A program made the position numbers and the translations under genes. From NCBI RefSeq assembly GCF_014356525.2, contig NC_052509.1:31829898-31893897 (forward strand): a stretch of 64,000 bases of DNA, given 5' to 3'. The notes below the pieces were generated by a model. That model was not told the origin of the DNA. It ran no database searches and saw only the letters and a program-made list of their open reading frames with translations. This DNA is from Nilaparvata lugens (Eukaryota > Arthropoda > Insecta > Hemiptera > Delphacidae). Of this stretch, positions 1 through 12,547 are shown piece by piece. Each line of letters starts with the position of its first letter. Position 1 is the first letter of the stretch.

Positions 1-3000
1 AGGATAGCAATACCAATGTTTATCATATGCTACCATTATAACGTGGACCTCAGAGTACAGAGTACAGTTTTCTATTCAAGAAGTGAAGAATTCTTGTAGT
101 TTGGGGAGAAAAGGTATAAAGAGCAGAATAGTTATCGGTCCTTGAAAATCAGAGAGGATCTTCTTGTTCCTTGAATAAAGTAATTACTATTGATTTCCCG
201 GGAAAACTGAAGAGTTCTTGATCTGTGAAGAACCGAAGAGATCATTCTTCTTGAAAACTTGGAGGTATTCTCGATCTTTAAGTTATTGAAGAACTTGAGT
301 TCACTTGGTCACTTGGAGAACTGAACCGTTCTTCAATAATTGTTTATAAGTGTTTCAATTCTTTGAGCTGAAGTGGTTGACTATTCTTCTTATCATTGAA
401 GCACACTCTCATTATGAGAAGTGTTGCCGGGGAGACAATCATCCCAATTACCGGTACCTTACATCCACACGCGATTCCTTGCTTTCTTTCAAGGAAAAAT
501 CTATTTAGCTCTAAAGTCGTTTCACTGACTTTCACAGAGCCAAACACGCTACTCGAGCGAGCATCGGATCAAATAACAATAGGTGATAAAACCCTCAACA
601 ATAGAGGACTAGAGAGCTTATTTTTCTGAATTTTCCAGGTTATTCGTGAATTATTACCCTCGATCTCAAAATTAGAAATAAACACAACTAAAGAGGAGTT
701 TCCCTGTTGAAGTTTTCCGTTGCTATTCGTGAATTAATGCAATTTTCTAGATTTAAGAATTAAAATCAACAATAGAGTAATTATTTTCATTGAATTTCTC
801 TTTGCTAATTCCTTCTTTCTTGGAATTAGGACCTGTACGAAATGATTTTGTTGAATAATAATCCCAATTATTTACCGGTACAATTGGGTTCGGTAAGAGA
901 TCCGACCGATACGTCGTACCCTCATTTAGAGTTTTTAGAGTTGAGGAGTAGGGAAGTTAGAAAGGGTCTGTGTTAAACGAGGCCGCCGAATCCTGAAAAA
1001 GAGTCCTCAAATGTCGTCTGCGTCAGGACTGAAAATCAGTCCTCTACGGTCGCAGGCCTCGACTGCCGCGTCCCCGTTAGAAATAGTATGGAGAGGAAGA
1101 AGTAAGAAATGAGATATGAAAGAAAAGGTAAGGAGTTAGCAACTAAACTTTTATCATGAGAATTCAATTGTTTACATCCAATTACATTTTCCTTGAAAAA
1201 AATACAAATTAATTTCTGAACATCTGAAACGCGCCCAATCCCAAGTCTCAATTGATTCGTTTGATTTGAGTTCCACTATACTTCGCAGCCATAGATTATC
1301 CAATTATAGAGGTGAAAGTTACCCGACTGAATCCATGTTTATTACCTGAAAAGGGGAGATCAACTGCGGCTATAAATCAGTTCAAATGAATGAGAATAGA
1401 GTGATGTTGCAATAACCGCAGCGCACAGTAGTTGAAGGTCGACTGGTTTAATAAAGTCATGAAATGCAAACTCATCTCCTCAATGCACTTGTTTGGTTCA
1501 TGCCAACTTTGGCTTCACTCTATACAGTCTACCATGTTATAGCAAAGGTTTCATTACAATTACAGTTGACAATTTGCTGCTCTGGTTAATTTTAATTTAG
1601 TTCGTGGTTTGCTGTTCTCTTTATAAAATCACATAGACTTATAGAAGCACCCTGTGTTTCTTGTAAAGGGTTTCCACTGAATATTTCATGCAGGAGAACT
1701 GGAATTTTTCTATAATTTTCAAAATTTCACTCAATAGAATAGTTTTAACTTCACAATGAATATATTGTTGAAATGATTTATTATCAGAATAGAAACCCAG
1801 AAAATACGAAAATATTTATTGTATTTTTTCAATATATTTTTGTCAGTTGCTCTCAAAACCTTTTCTTTCATGACGTTTGTTGAGGAATTTGAATTTATCT
1901 GTAATTTATCGTAGGCCTATAACTCATATTTAATATTTATCCTAATTTATAATCAATCGGTGCATTAATTGCTTCCAACTATTTAGTAAATTTCTTTCAT
2001 GAATTGTTCAATTCCAATATGTGATTTGTCCACGTTGAATGAAATAATTTTCTTTTTTTTAAATCACATCTCGTCATGTTGAGGAGACGCAATATCCAGG
2101 TTTATACAAGGCAAATGCTTCACTGTAGAATGTCTAGAACATTGTAGAAGAGGTATAATCATCTTAGATTGTTCTAGAACATTGTTTGAGAAGGAGAAAA
2201 TTGTATAACTGAGAAAGTAGGAGATGAAGAATGAAAATGTTGATCAAGAAAATAACACTACAAGAAAAGCTATAGTGTCCACTTTTTATTCAGATTTCAC
2301 ATGAAAATTTCAATCTCCATCAGTTTTCAATGCTAACGCACACTAACTGCCATGTCCAGAACTACAATGGCTGTAATTTCTGCCTTCAGCCATAAATCTG
2401 CTGTAATTCTCGCAGTTTTTCTATGCCTGGCAATTTAATCCCGCTTTTGCTTCAATGATTTAAGGTTGAATATTTTCGTTTAAAGTAGAGTAGTTTTGTT
2501 GCGGGTTGCTGTGCCTGTCTGTCATTAGATTTCGATTTGGAACTCAGGGAGGGGTGAGATTCGGGGAAAGGGAAGAGAATAACGCTTTTCACAAACTCAA
2601 CTCATTGTATTTAATCCGGCTTGCTTTGTCCTGCTCGCGCTACTCCCTCTTACATTGTGACCTTGATTCGAACTCCATTTTTCCGAGTCTTTGTTTCTAA
2701 CTAGCCAGCCGGAAGTTTACTCTATTTGAATTTCCACTATTCTCTTCCTCAATAATTTCAAACCATTTTTTTGTATTACGAGACAGTTCTGTATTTTTTT
2801 CATTTTCCTATTTTGAAATGTTTCCAATTGTTCCTTTGAACAGTGAGTACTTTTTATTTGGTTACTTGTTGCCTTCAGTCACATTTAAATTGAATTATTA
2901 TATAAAAATTATTAAAAAACTAATAATGTTGGTTCCTTCCAATACAAACTATGAAAAGCTATAAAGCTAATTAAAATGTTAGTTCTTTCCAATACAAGCC

Positions 3001-3310
3001 ATGTTTCTAGTTATCAGGATTTCATTCCTATACTCCTTTATTAAGGGACAAGTGAAAATCATACAATGGGAAGTAATGAGTGTAATTGATAATTTATAAA
3101 CCATATTCTATGATATATGTAGGGAGTCCCAAGAAAGCTGTAACAACCGAAGAAGACCTTAGAATCTACATGAAATTAGCTACAAAAATGTCTAGTAGAA
3201 TTTTCTTATTTCGACCTTAGTTTTCATAGATATTTTTGAAGAACGCCAATCACTAGAAAATTATAAGACAAGATTCAGTTCTAAGAATATAGTAAGAAAG
3301 TGGAAGAAAT
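1..3310. other. AT-rich DNA, no gene seen
   Basis: No supported gene. Only short ORFs (under 90 residues) without recognisable domains occur here. From about 110 to 400 there is a loose recurrence of gaagaacttga-like words. A perfect small hairpin, AGGACTGA-AAA-TCAGTCCT, lies at 1025-1043 inside a slightly GC-richer patch at 960-1080. The rest is ordinary intergenic or intronic AT-rich sequence. Confidence 0.6.
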
Positions 3311-3410
3311 GTCATACTAGCAGTTCTGTGAACAGTAGACCTCACACAGTTTTCTCATCCACAAGTATCTGGTGTCACCTGTTCACCAGCTTCTCCAGAC
3401 ATCTGTGTAA
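3311..3410 (-). repeat. Interspersed repeat fragment (inverse of 20960-21080)
   Basis: The stretch containing gttctgtgaacagtagacctca and catccacaagta recurs in reverse complement at about 20960-21080 (acttgtggatgag, gaggtctactgttcacagaac). It sits next to the 3451-4690 duplication, whose sequence also matches the neighbouring part of the 20.7-21.1 kb repeat in reverse. Both pieces probably belong to one repeat family. The class is unresolved. Confidence 0.5.
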
Positions 3411-3450
3411 TGCATGCAATGAACAACTATTCTTACGCCCATTTAAATTT

Positions 3451-4690
3451 TTATATAAAAGAATAACGTATTATAACGTATTATAACGTATTAACGTCTT
3501 AACGTATTATAAGCTGATTGATTATGAATAATTCTATAGTCTGATTAATCATGTCGTCAGAGTAGATGATATTATAATTAAAGAGTGATATCGGAGTATG
3601 GAGAAAATCCATTTCCCCTTCATGTTATCCTTAAAATGCAAAATTACAAAAAACCTTGTGTATACATCGACGCGCAGTTGAAAAAGGAATATTTCTGCCA
3701 AATCGCATAGAATTCAATCAACGCGAAAGAAAAACCGAGTTAGAACATAGACCTCACTGCGTTCGGTCAAAAATTCATATAATGCGTTTCTTTGTTTGAC
3801 ATTTTTGGAAGTTTTATGAGAGTTCAAGCTGTTTGAAATATGGCTGTGAACTCGATGAATGTACTTTTTTCAACATTGAAAAAGTTCAAAAACGTCAGAC
3901 AAAGGAACAAATTATTTGAATTTTATCGGTCTTTTCTTATCTCCATATAATTAGAATCAGATTTTCACATAATTTTCTAGTTATTGCCGTTTTCAGAAAT
4001 AACGAAAAATCTACATATCTCGAAAACTGAGCTCGATATGAGAATGTTTCACTGCATATTTTTTGTTGCAAATTAATGTCAAATCTATGGTCTTCGGCTG
4101 TTACACTTTTCGTGGGACATTCTGTTTAGTCTAGGAGAAGGAATAGCATTACAGAGAAGAAGGTGAAACTGCATTTCCAGGACAATTAGTTTCCTGAATG
4201 TCTTTGTTGGGAACTACTTTCACTTTTTTCACCTCATTTCCTCTCAAAACATCCGTCAAGAGCGTTTATCCCAATCAAATCCTCTGGTTCAACTTAAATC
4301 AATTTAGTTCAGATTTTTTTGTTATTTTGTCCGGAATTTGTTTATTGATAGAAATAGTTGGCAGAATATTATTGATTATATTGCATTGATCGGTAATAAT
4401 TATTGTATTGAATAATAACTTTGTGTTGTGAAAACCTCTCTAACAATCCATTATTGAATCCCTAGATTGAGCAAATTAATAGAAAAAAAGGAATGAATAT
4501 TTGCGTATTACGAAATCTTGTATTACGCAGAATACGTATTAATTGGAAATGTTCTTGTCTTTTTCAGGTGAGTGGCTTCTTCTGGTTTACAGGCAATTTG
4601 AGTATATTCTCTTCCACGTGAGTCTCCTTATATCACGAACTTACTCATTTTTCGACATATTCATTTATTCACACGAATCGTGATGAATTT
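3451..4690 (+). repeat. Tandem duplication, copy 1 (about 1.24 kb unit)
   Basis: This block is repeated immediately downstream at 4691-5934 with an offset of 1,240-1,241 bp and only a handful of single-base differences. Examples are ccccttcatg versus ccctttcatg, tattgccg versus tattgacg, and one added t. The unit starts with short attataacgt repeats. It contains a reverse-oriented copy of the repeat seen at 20736-20910 (its reverse complement has cgcgtcgatgtatacacaagg). A 63-residue ORF at 4198-4389 is identical in both copies, but this follows from the DNA identity and is not evidence of coding. Confidence 0.9.
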
Positions 4691-5934
4691 TCATATAAAA
4701 GAATAACGTATTATAACGTATTATAACGTATTAACGTCTTAACGTATTATAAGCTGATTGATTATGAATAATTCTATAGTCTGATTAATCATGTCGTCAG
4801 AGTAGATGATATTATAATTAAAGAGTGATATCGGAGTATGGAGAAAATCCATTTCCCTTTCATGTTATCCTTAAAATGCAAAATTACAAAAAACCTTGTG
4901 TATACATCGACGCGCAGTTGAAAAAGGAATATTTCTGCCAAATCGCATAGAATTCAATCAACGCGAAAGAAAAACCGAGTTAGAACATAGACCTCACTGC
5001 GTTCGGTCAAAAATTCATATAATGCGTTTCTTTGTTTGACATTTTTGGAAGTTTTATGAGAGTTCAAGCTGTTTGAAATATGGCTGTGAACTCGATGAAT
5101 GTACTTTTTTCAACATTGAAAAAGTTCAAAAACGTCAGACAAAGGAACAAATTATTTGAATTTTATCGGTCTTTTCTTATCTCCATATAATTAGAATCAG
5201 ATTTTCACATAATTTTCTAGTTATTGACGTTTTCAGAAATAACGAAAAATCTACATATCTCGAAAACTGAGCTCGATATGAGAATGTTTCACTGCATATT
5301 TTTTGTTGCAAATTTAATGTCAAATCTATGGTCTTCGGCTGTTACACTTTTCGTGGGACATTCTGTTTAGTCTAGGAGAAGGAATAGCATTACAGAGAAG
5401 AAGGTGAAACTGCATTTCCAGGACAATTAGTTTCCTGAATGTCTTTGTTGGGAACTACTTTCACTTTTTTCACCTCATTTCCTCTCAAAACATCCGTCAA
5501 GAGCGTTTATCCCAATCAAATCCTCTGGTTCAACTTAAATCAATTTAGTTCAGATTTTTTTGTTATTTTGTCCGGAATTTGTTTATTGATAGAAATAGTT
5601 GGCAGAATATTATTGATTATATTGCATTGATCGGTAATAATTATTGTATTGAATAATAACTTTGTGTTGTGAAAACCTCTCTTACAATCCATTATTGAAT
5701 CCCTAGATTGAGCAAATTAATAGAAAAAAGGAATGAATATTTGCGTATTACGAAATCTTGTATTACGCAGAATACGTATTAATTGGAAATGTTCTTGTCT
5801 TTTTCAGGTGAGTGGCTTCTTCTGGTTTACAGGCAATTTGAGTATATTCTCTTCCACGTGAGTCTCCTTATATCACGAACTTACTCATTTTTCGACATAT
5901 TCATTTATTCACACGAATCGTGATGAATTTTCAT
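4691..5934 (+). repeat. Tandem duplication, copy 2 (about 1.24 kb unit)
   Basis: Second head-to-tail copy of 3451-4690, ending at gatgaattttcata just before the unique sequence that precedes the 52-bp minisatellite. The near-perfect identity implies either a very recent duplication or an assembly artefact of unmerged haplotypes. The sequence alone cannot separate these. Confidence 0.9.
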
Positions 5935-6077
5935 AATTAGAATGTAATTATTTGAAGAATCTCATTCAAAGTGATTGAGATGAAATTAATTTCGATGCTA
6001 ATAATAATATACTGTATTTTTCTCTGTATAGAACAGAGAATGTGAATATTCGAATGCCTATTCTTAGAAAAGGATAT

Positions 6078-8879
6078 GCAATGATAGTACTCCCGTAAGC
6101 ATTTGCCTGGTGAGGATGATGGCTGAGAAGCAATGATAGTACTCCCGTAATCATTTGCCTGGTGAGGATGATGGCTGAGAAGCAATGATAGTACTCCTGT
6201 AATCATTTGCCTGGTGAGGATGATGGCTGAGAAGCAATGATAGTACTCTCGTAATCATTTGCCTGGTGAGGATGATGGCTGAGAAGCAATGATAGTACTC
6301 CCGTAATCATTTGCCTGGTGAGGATGATGGCTGAGAAGCAATGATAGTACTCTCGTAATCATTTGCCTGGTGAGGATGATGGCTGAGAAGCAATGATAGT
6401 ACTCTCGTAATCATTTGCCTGGTGAGGATGATGGCTGAGAAGCAATGATAGTACTCCTGTAATCATTTGCCTGGTGAGGATGATGGCTGAGAAGCAATGA
6501 TAGTACTCTGTAATCATTTGCCTGGTGAGGATGATGGCTGAGAAGCAATGATAGTACTCTCGTAATCATTTGCTGGTGAGGATGATGGCTGAGAAGCAAT
6601 GATAGTACTCCCGTAATCATTTGCCTGGTGAGGATGATGGCTGAGAAGCAATGATAGTACTCCGTAATCATTTGCCTGGTGAGGATGATGGCTGAGAAGC
6701 AATGATAGTACTCCTGTAATCATTTGCCTGGTGAGGATGATGGCTGAGAAGCAATGATAGTACTCCCGTAATCATTTGCCTGGTGAGGATGATGGCTGAG
6801 AAGCAATGATAGTACTCCCGTAATCATTTGCTGGTGAGGATGATGCTGAGAAGCAATGATAGTACTCTCGTAATCATTTGCCTGGTGAGGATGATGCTGA
6901 GAAGCAATGATAGTACTCCCGTAATCATTTGCTGGTGAGGATGATGGCTGAGAAGCAATGATAGTACTCCTGTAATCATTTGCCTGGTGAGGATGATGGC
7001 TGAGAAGCAATGATAGTACTCCTGTAATCATTTGCCTGGTAAGGATGATGGCTGAGAAGCAATGATAGTACTCTCGTAATCATTTGCCTGGTGAGGATGA
7101 TGGCTGAGAAGCAATGATAGTACTCCCGTAATCATTTGCCTGGTAAGGATGATGGCTGAGAAGCAATGATAGTACTCCTGTAATCATTTGCCTGGTGAGG
7201 ATGATGGCTGAGAAGCATTGATAGTACTCTCGTAATCATTTGCCTGGTGAGGATGATGGCTGAGAAGCAATGATAGTACTCCTGTAATCATTTGCCTGGT
7301 AAGGATGATGGCTGAGAAGCAATGATAGTACTCCTGTAATCATTTGCCTGGTGAGGATGATGGCTGAGAAGCAATGATAGTACTCCTGTAATCATTTGCC
7401 TGGTGAGGATGATGGCTGAGAAGCAATGATAGTACTCCTGTAATCATTTGCCTGGTGAGGATGATGGCTGAGAAGCAATGATAGTACTCTCGTAATCATT
7501 TGACTGGTGAGGATGATGGCTGAGAAGCATTGATAGTACTCTCGTAATCATTTGACTGGTGAGGATGATGGCTGAGAAGCAATGATAGTACTCCCGTAAT
7601 CATTTGCCTGGTGAGGATGATGGCTGAGAAGCAATGATAGTACTCCCGTAATCATTTGCCTGGTGAGGATGATGGCTGAGAAGCAATGATAGTACTCTCG
7701 TAATCATTTGCCTGGTGAGGATGATGCTGAGAAGCAATGATAGTACTCCTGTAATCATTTGCCTGGTGAGGATGATGGCTGAGAAGCAATGATAGTACTC
7801 CCGTAATCATTTGACTGGTGAGGATGATGGCTGAGAAGCAATGATAGTACTCCTGTAATCATTTGCCTGGTGAGGATGATGGCTGAGAAGCAATGATAGT
7901 ACTCCCGTAATCATTTGACTGGTGAGGATGATGGCTGAGAAGCAATGATAGTACTCCCGTAATCATTTGCCTGGTGAGGATGATGGCTGAGAAGCAATGA
8001 TAGTACTCCCGTAATCATTTGACTGGTGAGGATGATGGCTGAGAAGCAATGATAGTACTCCCGTAATCATTTGAATGGTGAGGATGATGGCTGAGAAGCA
8101 TTGATAGTACTCTCGTAATCATTTGACTGGTGAGGATGATGGCTGAGAAGCAATGATAGTACTCCCGTAATCATTTGCCTGGTGAGGATGATGGCTGAGA
8201 AGCAATGATAGTACTCCCGTAATCATTTGCCTGGTGAGGATGATGGCTGAGAAGCAATGATAGTACTCTCGTAATCATTTGACTGGTGAGGATGATGGCT
8301 GAGAAGCAATGATAGTACTCTCGTAATCATTTGACTGGTGAGGATGATGGCTGAGAAGCAATGATAGTACTCCCGTAATCATTTGCCTGGTGAGGATGAT
8401 GGCTGAGAAGCATTGATAGTACTCTCGTAATCATTTGACTGGTGAGGATGATGGCTGAGAAGCATTGATAGTACTCTCGTAATCATTTGACTGGTGAGGA
8501 TGATGGCTGAGAAGCATTGATAGTACTCTCGTAATCATTTGACTGGTGAGGATGATGGCTGAGAAGCATGATAGTACTCTCGTAATCATTTGACTGGTGA
8601 GGATGATGGCTGAGAAGCAATGATAGTACTCTCGTAATCATTTGACTGGTGAGGATGATGGCTGAGAGCATTGATAGTACTCTCGTAATCATTTGACTGG
8701 TGAGGATGATGGCTGAGAAGCAATGATAGTACTCTCGTAATCATTTGACTGGTGAGGATGATGGCTGAGAAGCAATGATAGTACTCTCGTAATCATTTGA
8801 CTGGTGAGGATGATGGCTGAGAAGCAATGATAGTACTCTCGTAATCATTTGCCTGGTGAGGATGATGGCTGAGAAGCAA
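6078..8879 (+). repeat. 52-bp minisatellite, about 54 copies
   Basis: The unit begins gcaatgatagtactc and continues through cgtaatcatttg, cctggtgagg and atgatggctgagaa, 52 bp in all. It repeats head to tail across 2.8 kb. Variants fall at three places: cccg/ctcg/cctg after the tact, gcctgg/gactgg (once gaatgg) after attt, and caatg/cattg at the unit start. Some units have lost one or two bases. The gactgg form is absent from the first part and dominates from about 7500 onward. The unit length is not a multiple of three, so the long antisense reading frames (MITGVLSLLLSHHPHQ and similar) are by-products. Confidence 0.95.
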
Positions 8880-8980
8880 CATACTGACGTAACTCAAAGC
8901 TACATTGTGCTCCAGGGTTCAATTAATTTTATTCCATTCCAATTCCTTGTTAGAATATTCTATTGGCTCAATAACATTCC

Positions 8981-9684
8981 AAATCATTTCAATAGTTGCA
9001 TTGCTGTCATTTCAATTCGTTTTAAAAATTATCAATTATCTCCGAATCATCCATAAATTATCATTCAATTAAATTAGAATTGCATTAAAACTCAATTTCG
9101 TTAAACCTTGCTGACATGTCTTGTCTCTTCCAGCATTCTATTTCATGTTATTCCTTTCAATTTTCCTCAACTCAATTTTTTGCAAACCAACATTTCTTCT
9201 CATCACATTCAATCGTAAAACAGATCGGTGCTGATTATGTTAAGGCCAGACTCACTGCGAATCCGATTTTGCCATATTTTTAAGCCCGTCGCTCTGAGTT
9301 TCCGGATGAGAGAACAGACTCTTTTCAGAATTTGAATTTGTAGCTGCACTTATTAGAAATTGAATTAACCAGTTGGTTGATGGCGGGTCTGACGAAAAAA
9401 GAGGGAGAAAGAAAAATATAGAGAGAGGGGAGAGAGAGAAAAAGAGAGAAATAATGAGCGAGTGTGATTGATATAGAGAGTTAGAAAAGAGAAAAAGATT
9501 GAGGGTGATATAGAGATGTTTTAACAGGATAGACTATGGAAAATGGTCAATTGTGAGAGTGAATAGGAAAAGAGAAGATATTTTGATAGACACAAAAATA
9601 GATGAAATAGAGTAATGGGAAGAAGTGGTAGAGTGATAGAGAAAGTGATTGAGACAATATGAGTTAGAAGAAGGAAGAGAGATT

Positions 9685-9769
<85 letters not shown>

Positions 9770-10370
9770 GAGAGAGAGTTCTAGAGAAAATGATGGGGTG
9801 CAGGATGAGTGAGTGAGAGAGAGATAAAAGGATGAGTGACTGGGAAGAGGCCTTCATGGGTGAACTCAGAGGTAGATGTAATTGAAGCTGGCTTTAATCT
9901 AGTCAGATTAATGATTCGACTCGCGGAATTGCGGTGGCATTTTGTAAAACTGCTATCCAGCGATTCGGCTCTCCGTAAACCTGATTTAGAATATTGAAAA
10001 ATCCAATTTGAAGTACATCTCTCCTAACTTACGTTGTTGGTGAGCTGTTACCCACAAGCCACAGGTTGCACGTTAGCAGGTTATCTGTTTAAGTTCATGC
10101 TTTCCTATATCATAGTGTGTATTGTTCTGTAGTCCAGCCACATGGACTTGCTTATGCTTTAAAGTTTTAATGCGTTTTTGAATGTAGATTTTTTATTTAA
10201 TCGACTTATTCCACTAATCACGTTGGGAAAGTTGATGTTTCGTATCATAGTGTATCTTGAGTTTATTTTTGACTTTCAGTGTATAACAGTACATGGACGA
10301 TTCAGACTCGAAATTAAAATGTTCAATTGCTATTGTAGACATAAATTGATTTCTAATGGAATAAGATTTT
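8981..10370 (+). repeat. Tandem duplication, longer copy (1.39 kb)
   Basis: The block starting aaatcatttcaatagttgca is repeated from 10371 with an offset of 1,390 bp. It includes a purine-rich strand with (GA)n at about 9688-9765. It also has a 220-bp stretch, after taatgattc at about 9915 and up to ccacatggacttg at 10137, that is absent from the second copy. ORFs inside it (for example 9534-9857 on the minus strand) are driven by the GA repeat. Confidence 0.9.
9688..9765 (+). repeat. (GA)n microsatellite
   Basis: About 39 uninterrupted GA dinucleotides lie inside a 400-bp purine-rich stretch. The equivalent tract in the downstream duplicate (11078-11130) is shorter and interrupted by tgag units. 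Confidence 0.95.
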
Positions 10371-11515
10371 AAATCATTTCAATAGTTGCATTGCTGTCAT
10401 TTCAATTCGTTTTAAAAATTATCAATTATCTCCGAATCATCCATAAATTATCATTCAATTAAATTAGAATTGCATTAAAACTCAATTTCGTTAAACCTTG
10501 CTGACATGTCTTGTCTCTTCCAGCATGCTATTTCATGTTATTCCTTTCAATTTTCCTCAACTCTATTTTTTGCAAACCAACATTTCTTCTCATCACATTC
10601 AATCGTAAAACAGATCGGTGCTGATTATGTTAAGGCCAGACTCACTGCGAATCCGATTTTGCCATATTTTTAAGCCCGTCGCTCTGAGTTTCCGGATGAG
10701 AGAACAGACTCTTTTCAGAATTTGAATTTGTAGCTGCACTTATTAGAAATTGAATTAACCAGTTGGATGATGGTGGGTCTGACGAAAAAAGAGGGAGAAA
10801 GAAAAATATAGAGAGAGGGGAGAGAGAGAAAAAGAGAGAAATAATGAGCGAGTGTGATTGATATAGTGAGTTAGAAAAGAGAAAAAGATTGAGGGTGATA
10901 TAGAGATGTTTTAACAGGATAGACTATGGAAAATGGTCAATTGTGAGAGTGAATAGGAAAAGAGAAGATATTTTGATAGACACAAAAATAGATGAAATAG
11001 AGTAATGGGAAGAAGTGGTAGAGTGATAGAGAAAGTGATTGAGACAATATGAGTTAGAAGAAGGAAGAGAGATTATTGAGAGAGAGAGAGTGAGAGAGAG
11101 AGAGAGAGAGAGTGAGAAAGTGAGAGAGAGATTGTGAGAGAGAGTTCTAGAGAAAATGATGGGGTGCAGGATGAGTGAGTGAGAGAGAGATAAAAGGATG
11201 AGTGACTGGGAAGAGGCCTTCATGGGTGAACTCAGAGGTAGATGTAATTGAAGCTGGCTTTAATCTAGTCAGATTAATGATTCCACATGGACTTGCTTAT
11301 GCTTTAAAGTTTTAATGCGTTTTTGAATGTAGATTTTTTATTTAATCGACTTATTCCACTAATCACGTTGGGAAAGTTGATGTTTCGTATCATAGTGTAT
11401 CTTGAGTTTATTTTTGACTTTCAGTGTATAACAGTACATGGACGATTCAGACTCGAAATTAAAATGTTCAATTGCTATTGTAGACATAAATTGATTTCTA
11501 ATGGAATAAGATTTT
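10371..11515 (+). repeat. Tandem duplication, shorter copy (1.145 kb)
   Basis: Second copy of 8981-10370. It is shorter by the contraction of the (GA)n tract and by a clean deletion of about 220 bp at 11280 (taatgattc joined to cacatggacttg). Elsewhere the two copies differ by few single bases. Confidence 0.9.
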
Positions 11516-12547
11516 AAAAATAATTTTTAATAAAAAAAGTATCATTTTCTATTGAAGGTTAAGGTTGCTCTTAATTCCCCAAAATTCATTACTTCAATAA
11601 TATCGCCAACAATTCATGAAAATATGCCAGCAACTAGCATGCTCACAACAAGCATGTCATTTCGAATGACATAAATCACTAATCGTAGAGGATAAATTGA
11701 GTAATCTTACAGATGATTATTTGAGTATTTAGAGTGAACCGTTGCATTGTAACCTGTAATATTCGTAATTTCTATTTCAAATATTACAAGTAGAACTTCT
11801 CAAGATTGTGTATAAATAAGTACCGTATCGAATGCCTGACTACTCAGGTCTGGTAAAGTTTTCAGGTCTTATTCCAGGGCCTCTGACGACTGATCTCAGA
11901 CAGTCGGAATCGAAGCCTCAACGTGACCTTTGACATGAGAGTGGCAAAAGAAAAATAACTTGACATGTAAAGATCAACATTGCTCACAACTTTGTTTTCA
12001 TTTACTTCAGGTTATTGTACAATGTAAATGATCTACCAATTTGAATATATTTGAATGTGGTCAGAGTCTTATCAAATCGCTTTTATTAGAGAAATCGCAC
12101 TGAAATTAGATTCTGGTGGTTCGAGACCAACCAAAAAGTAATAATACATCCATATTTCATCATCAACCATCTATCTCCTTCTCCCATAGCCGAGGGCTTA
12201 TCCCTGGCAAAAAAATGGAATGTCCCAGGTTTGGAGCGAGCTTAGAGAGAATCAGAGATAAGAAACTATCACAGATTAATTAAATCCAACGATACAAGTT
12301 CTCAGTAGAGGTGTTGAAATGAATCAACAGCCAGATTAGAGCATTGGACCACAGAAGTTGCGGTGGTGAGATGATAGGCGCTTAAATCGCACATTCAATT
12401 CATTAATAACTTGGCTGAAGACACTCGTGTTCAGAGCAACCTTGGCTTGAAGAAATATGACCCAGCCGACTCCTACGATTCGAGTTTGGCAATACGGGTG
12501 CGAGGGGGAGGATACCAACCTCTCCGAACCTCCCTTATCATCAGTCT
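11516..12547. other. No gene seen
   Basis: AT-rich sequence after the duplication, becoming mixed in composition near 11850-11950 and 12330-12540. No ORF with recognisable features and no clear repeat. Confidence 0.5.

Noticed and set aside
4198..5630. Two identical 63-residue ORFs as possible conserved genes
   Set aside because: The identity is that of the whole tandem-duplicated DNA, both start with non-ATG or chance codons, and no domain is seen.
6411..8692. Series of antisense ORFs with MITGVLSLLLSHHPHQ repeats
   Set aside because: They follow from the 52-bp minisatellite, whose length is not a multiple of three. There is no independent coding evidence.
6078..8879. CRISPR array
   Set aside because: Units are directly contiguous with no variable spacers, and the context is eukaryotic.
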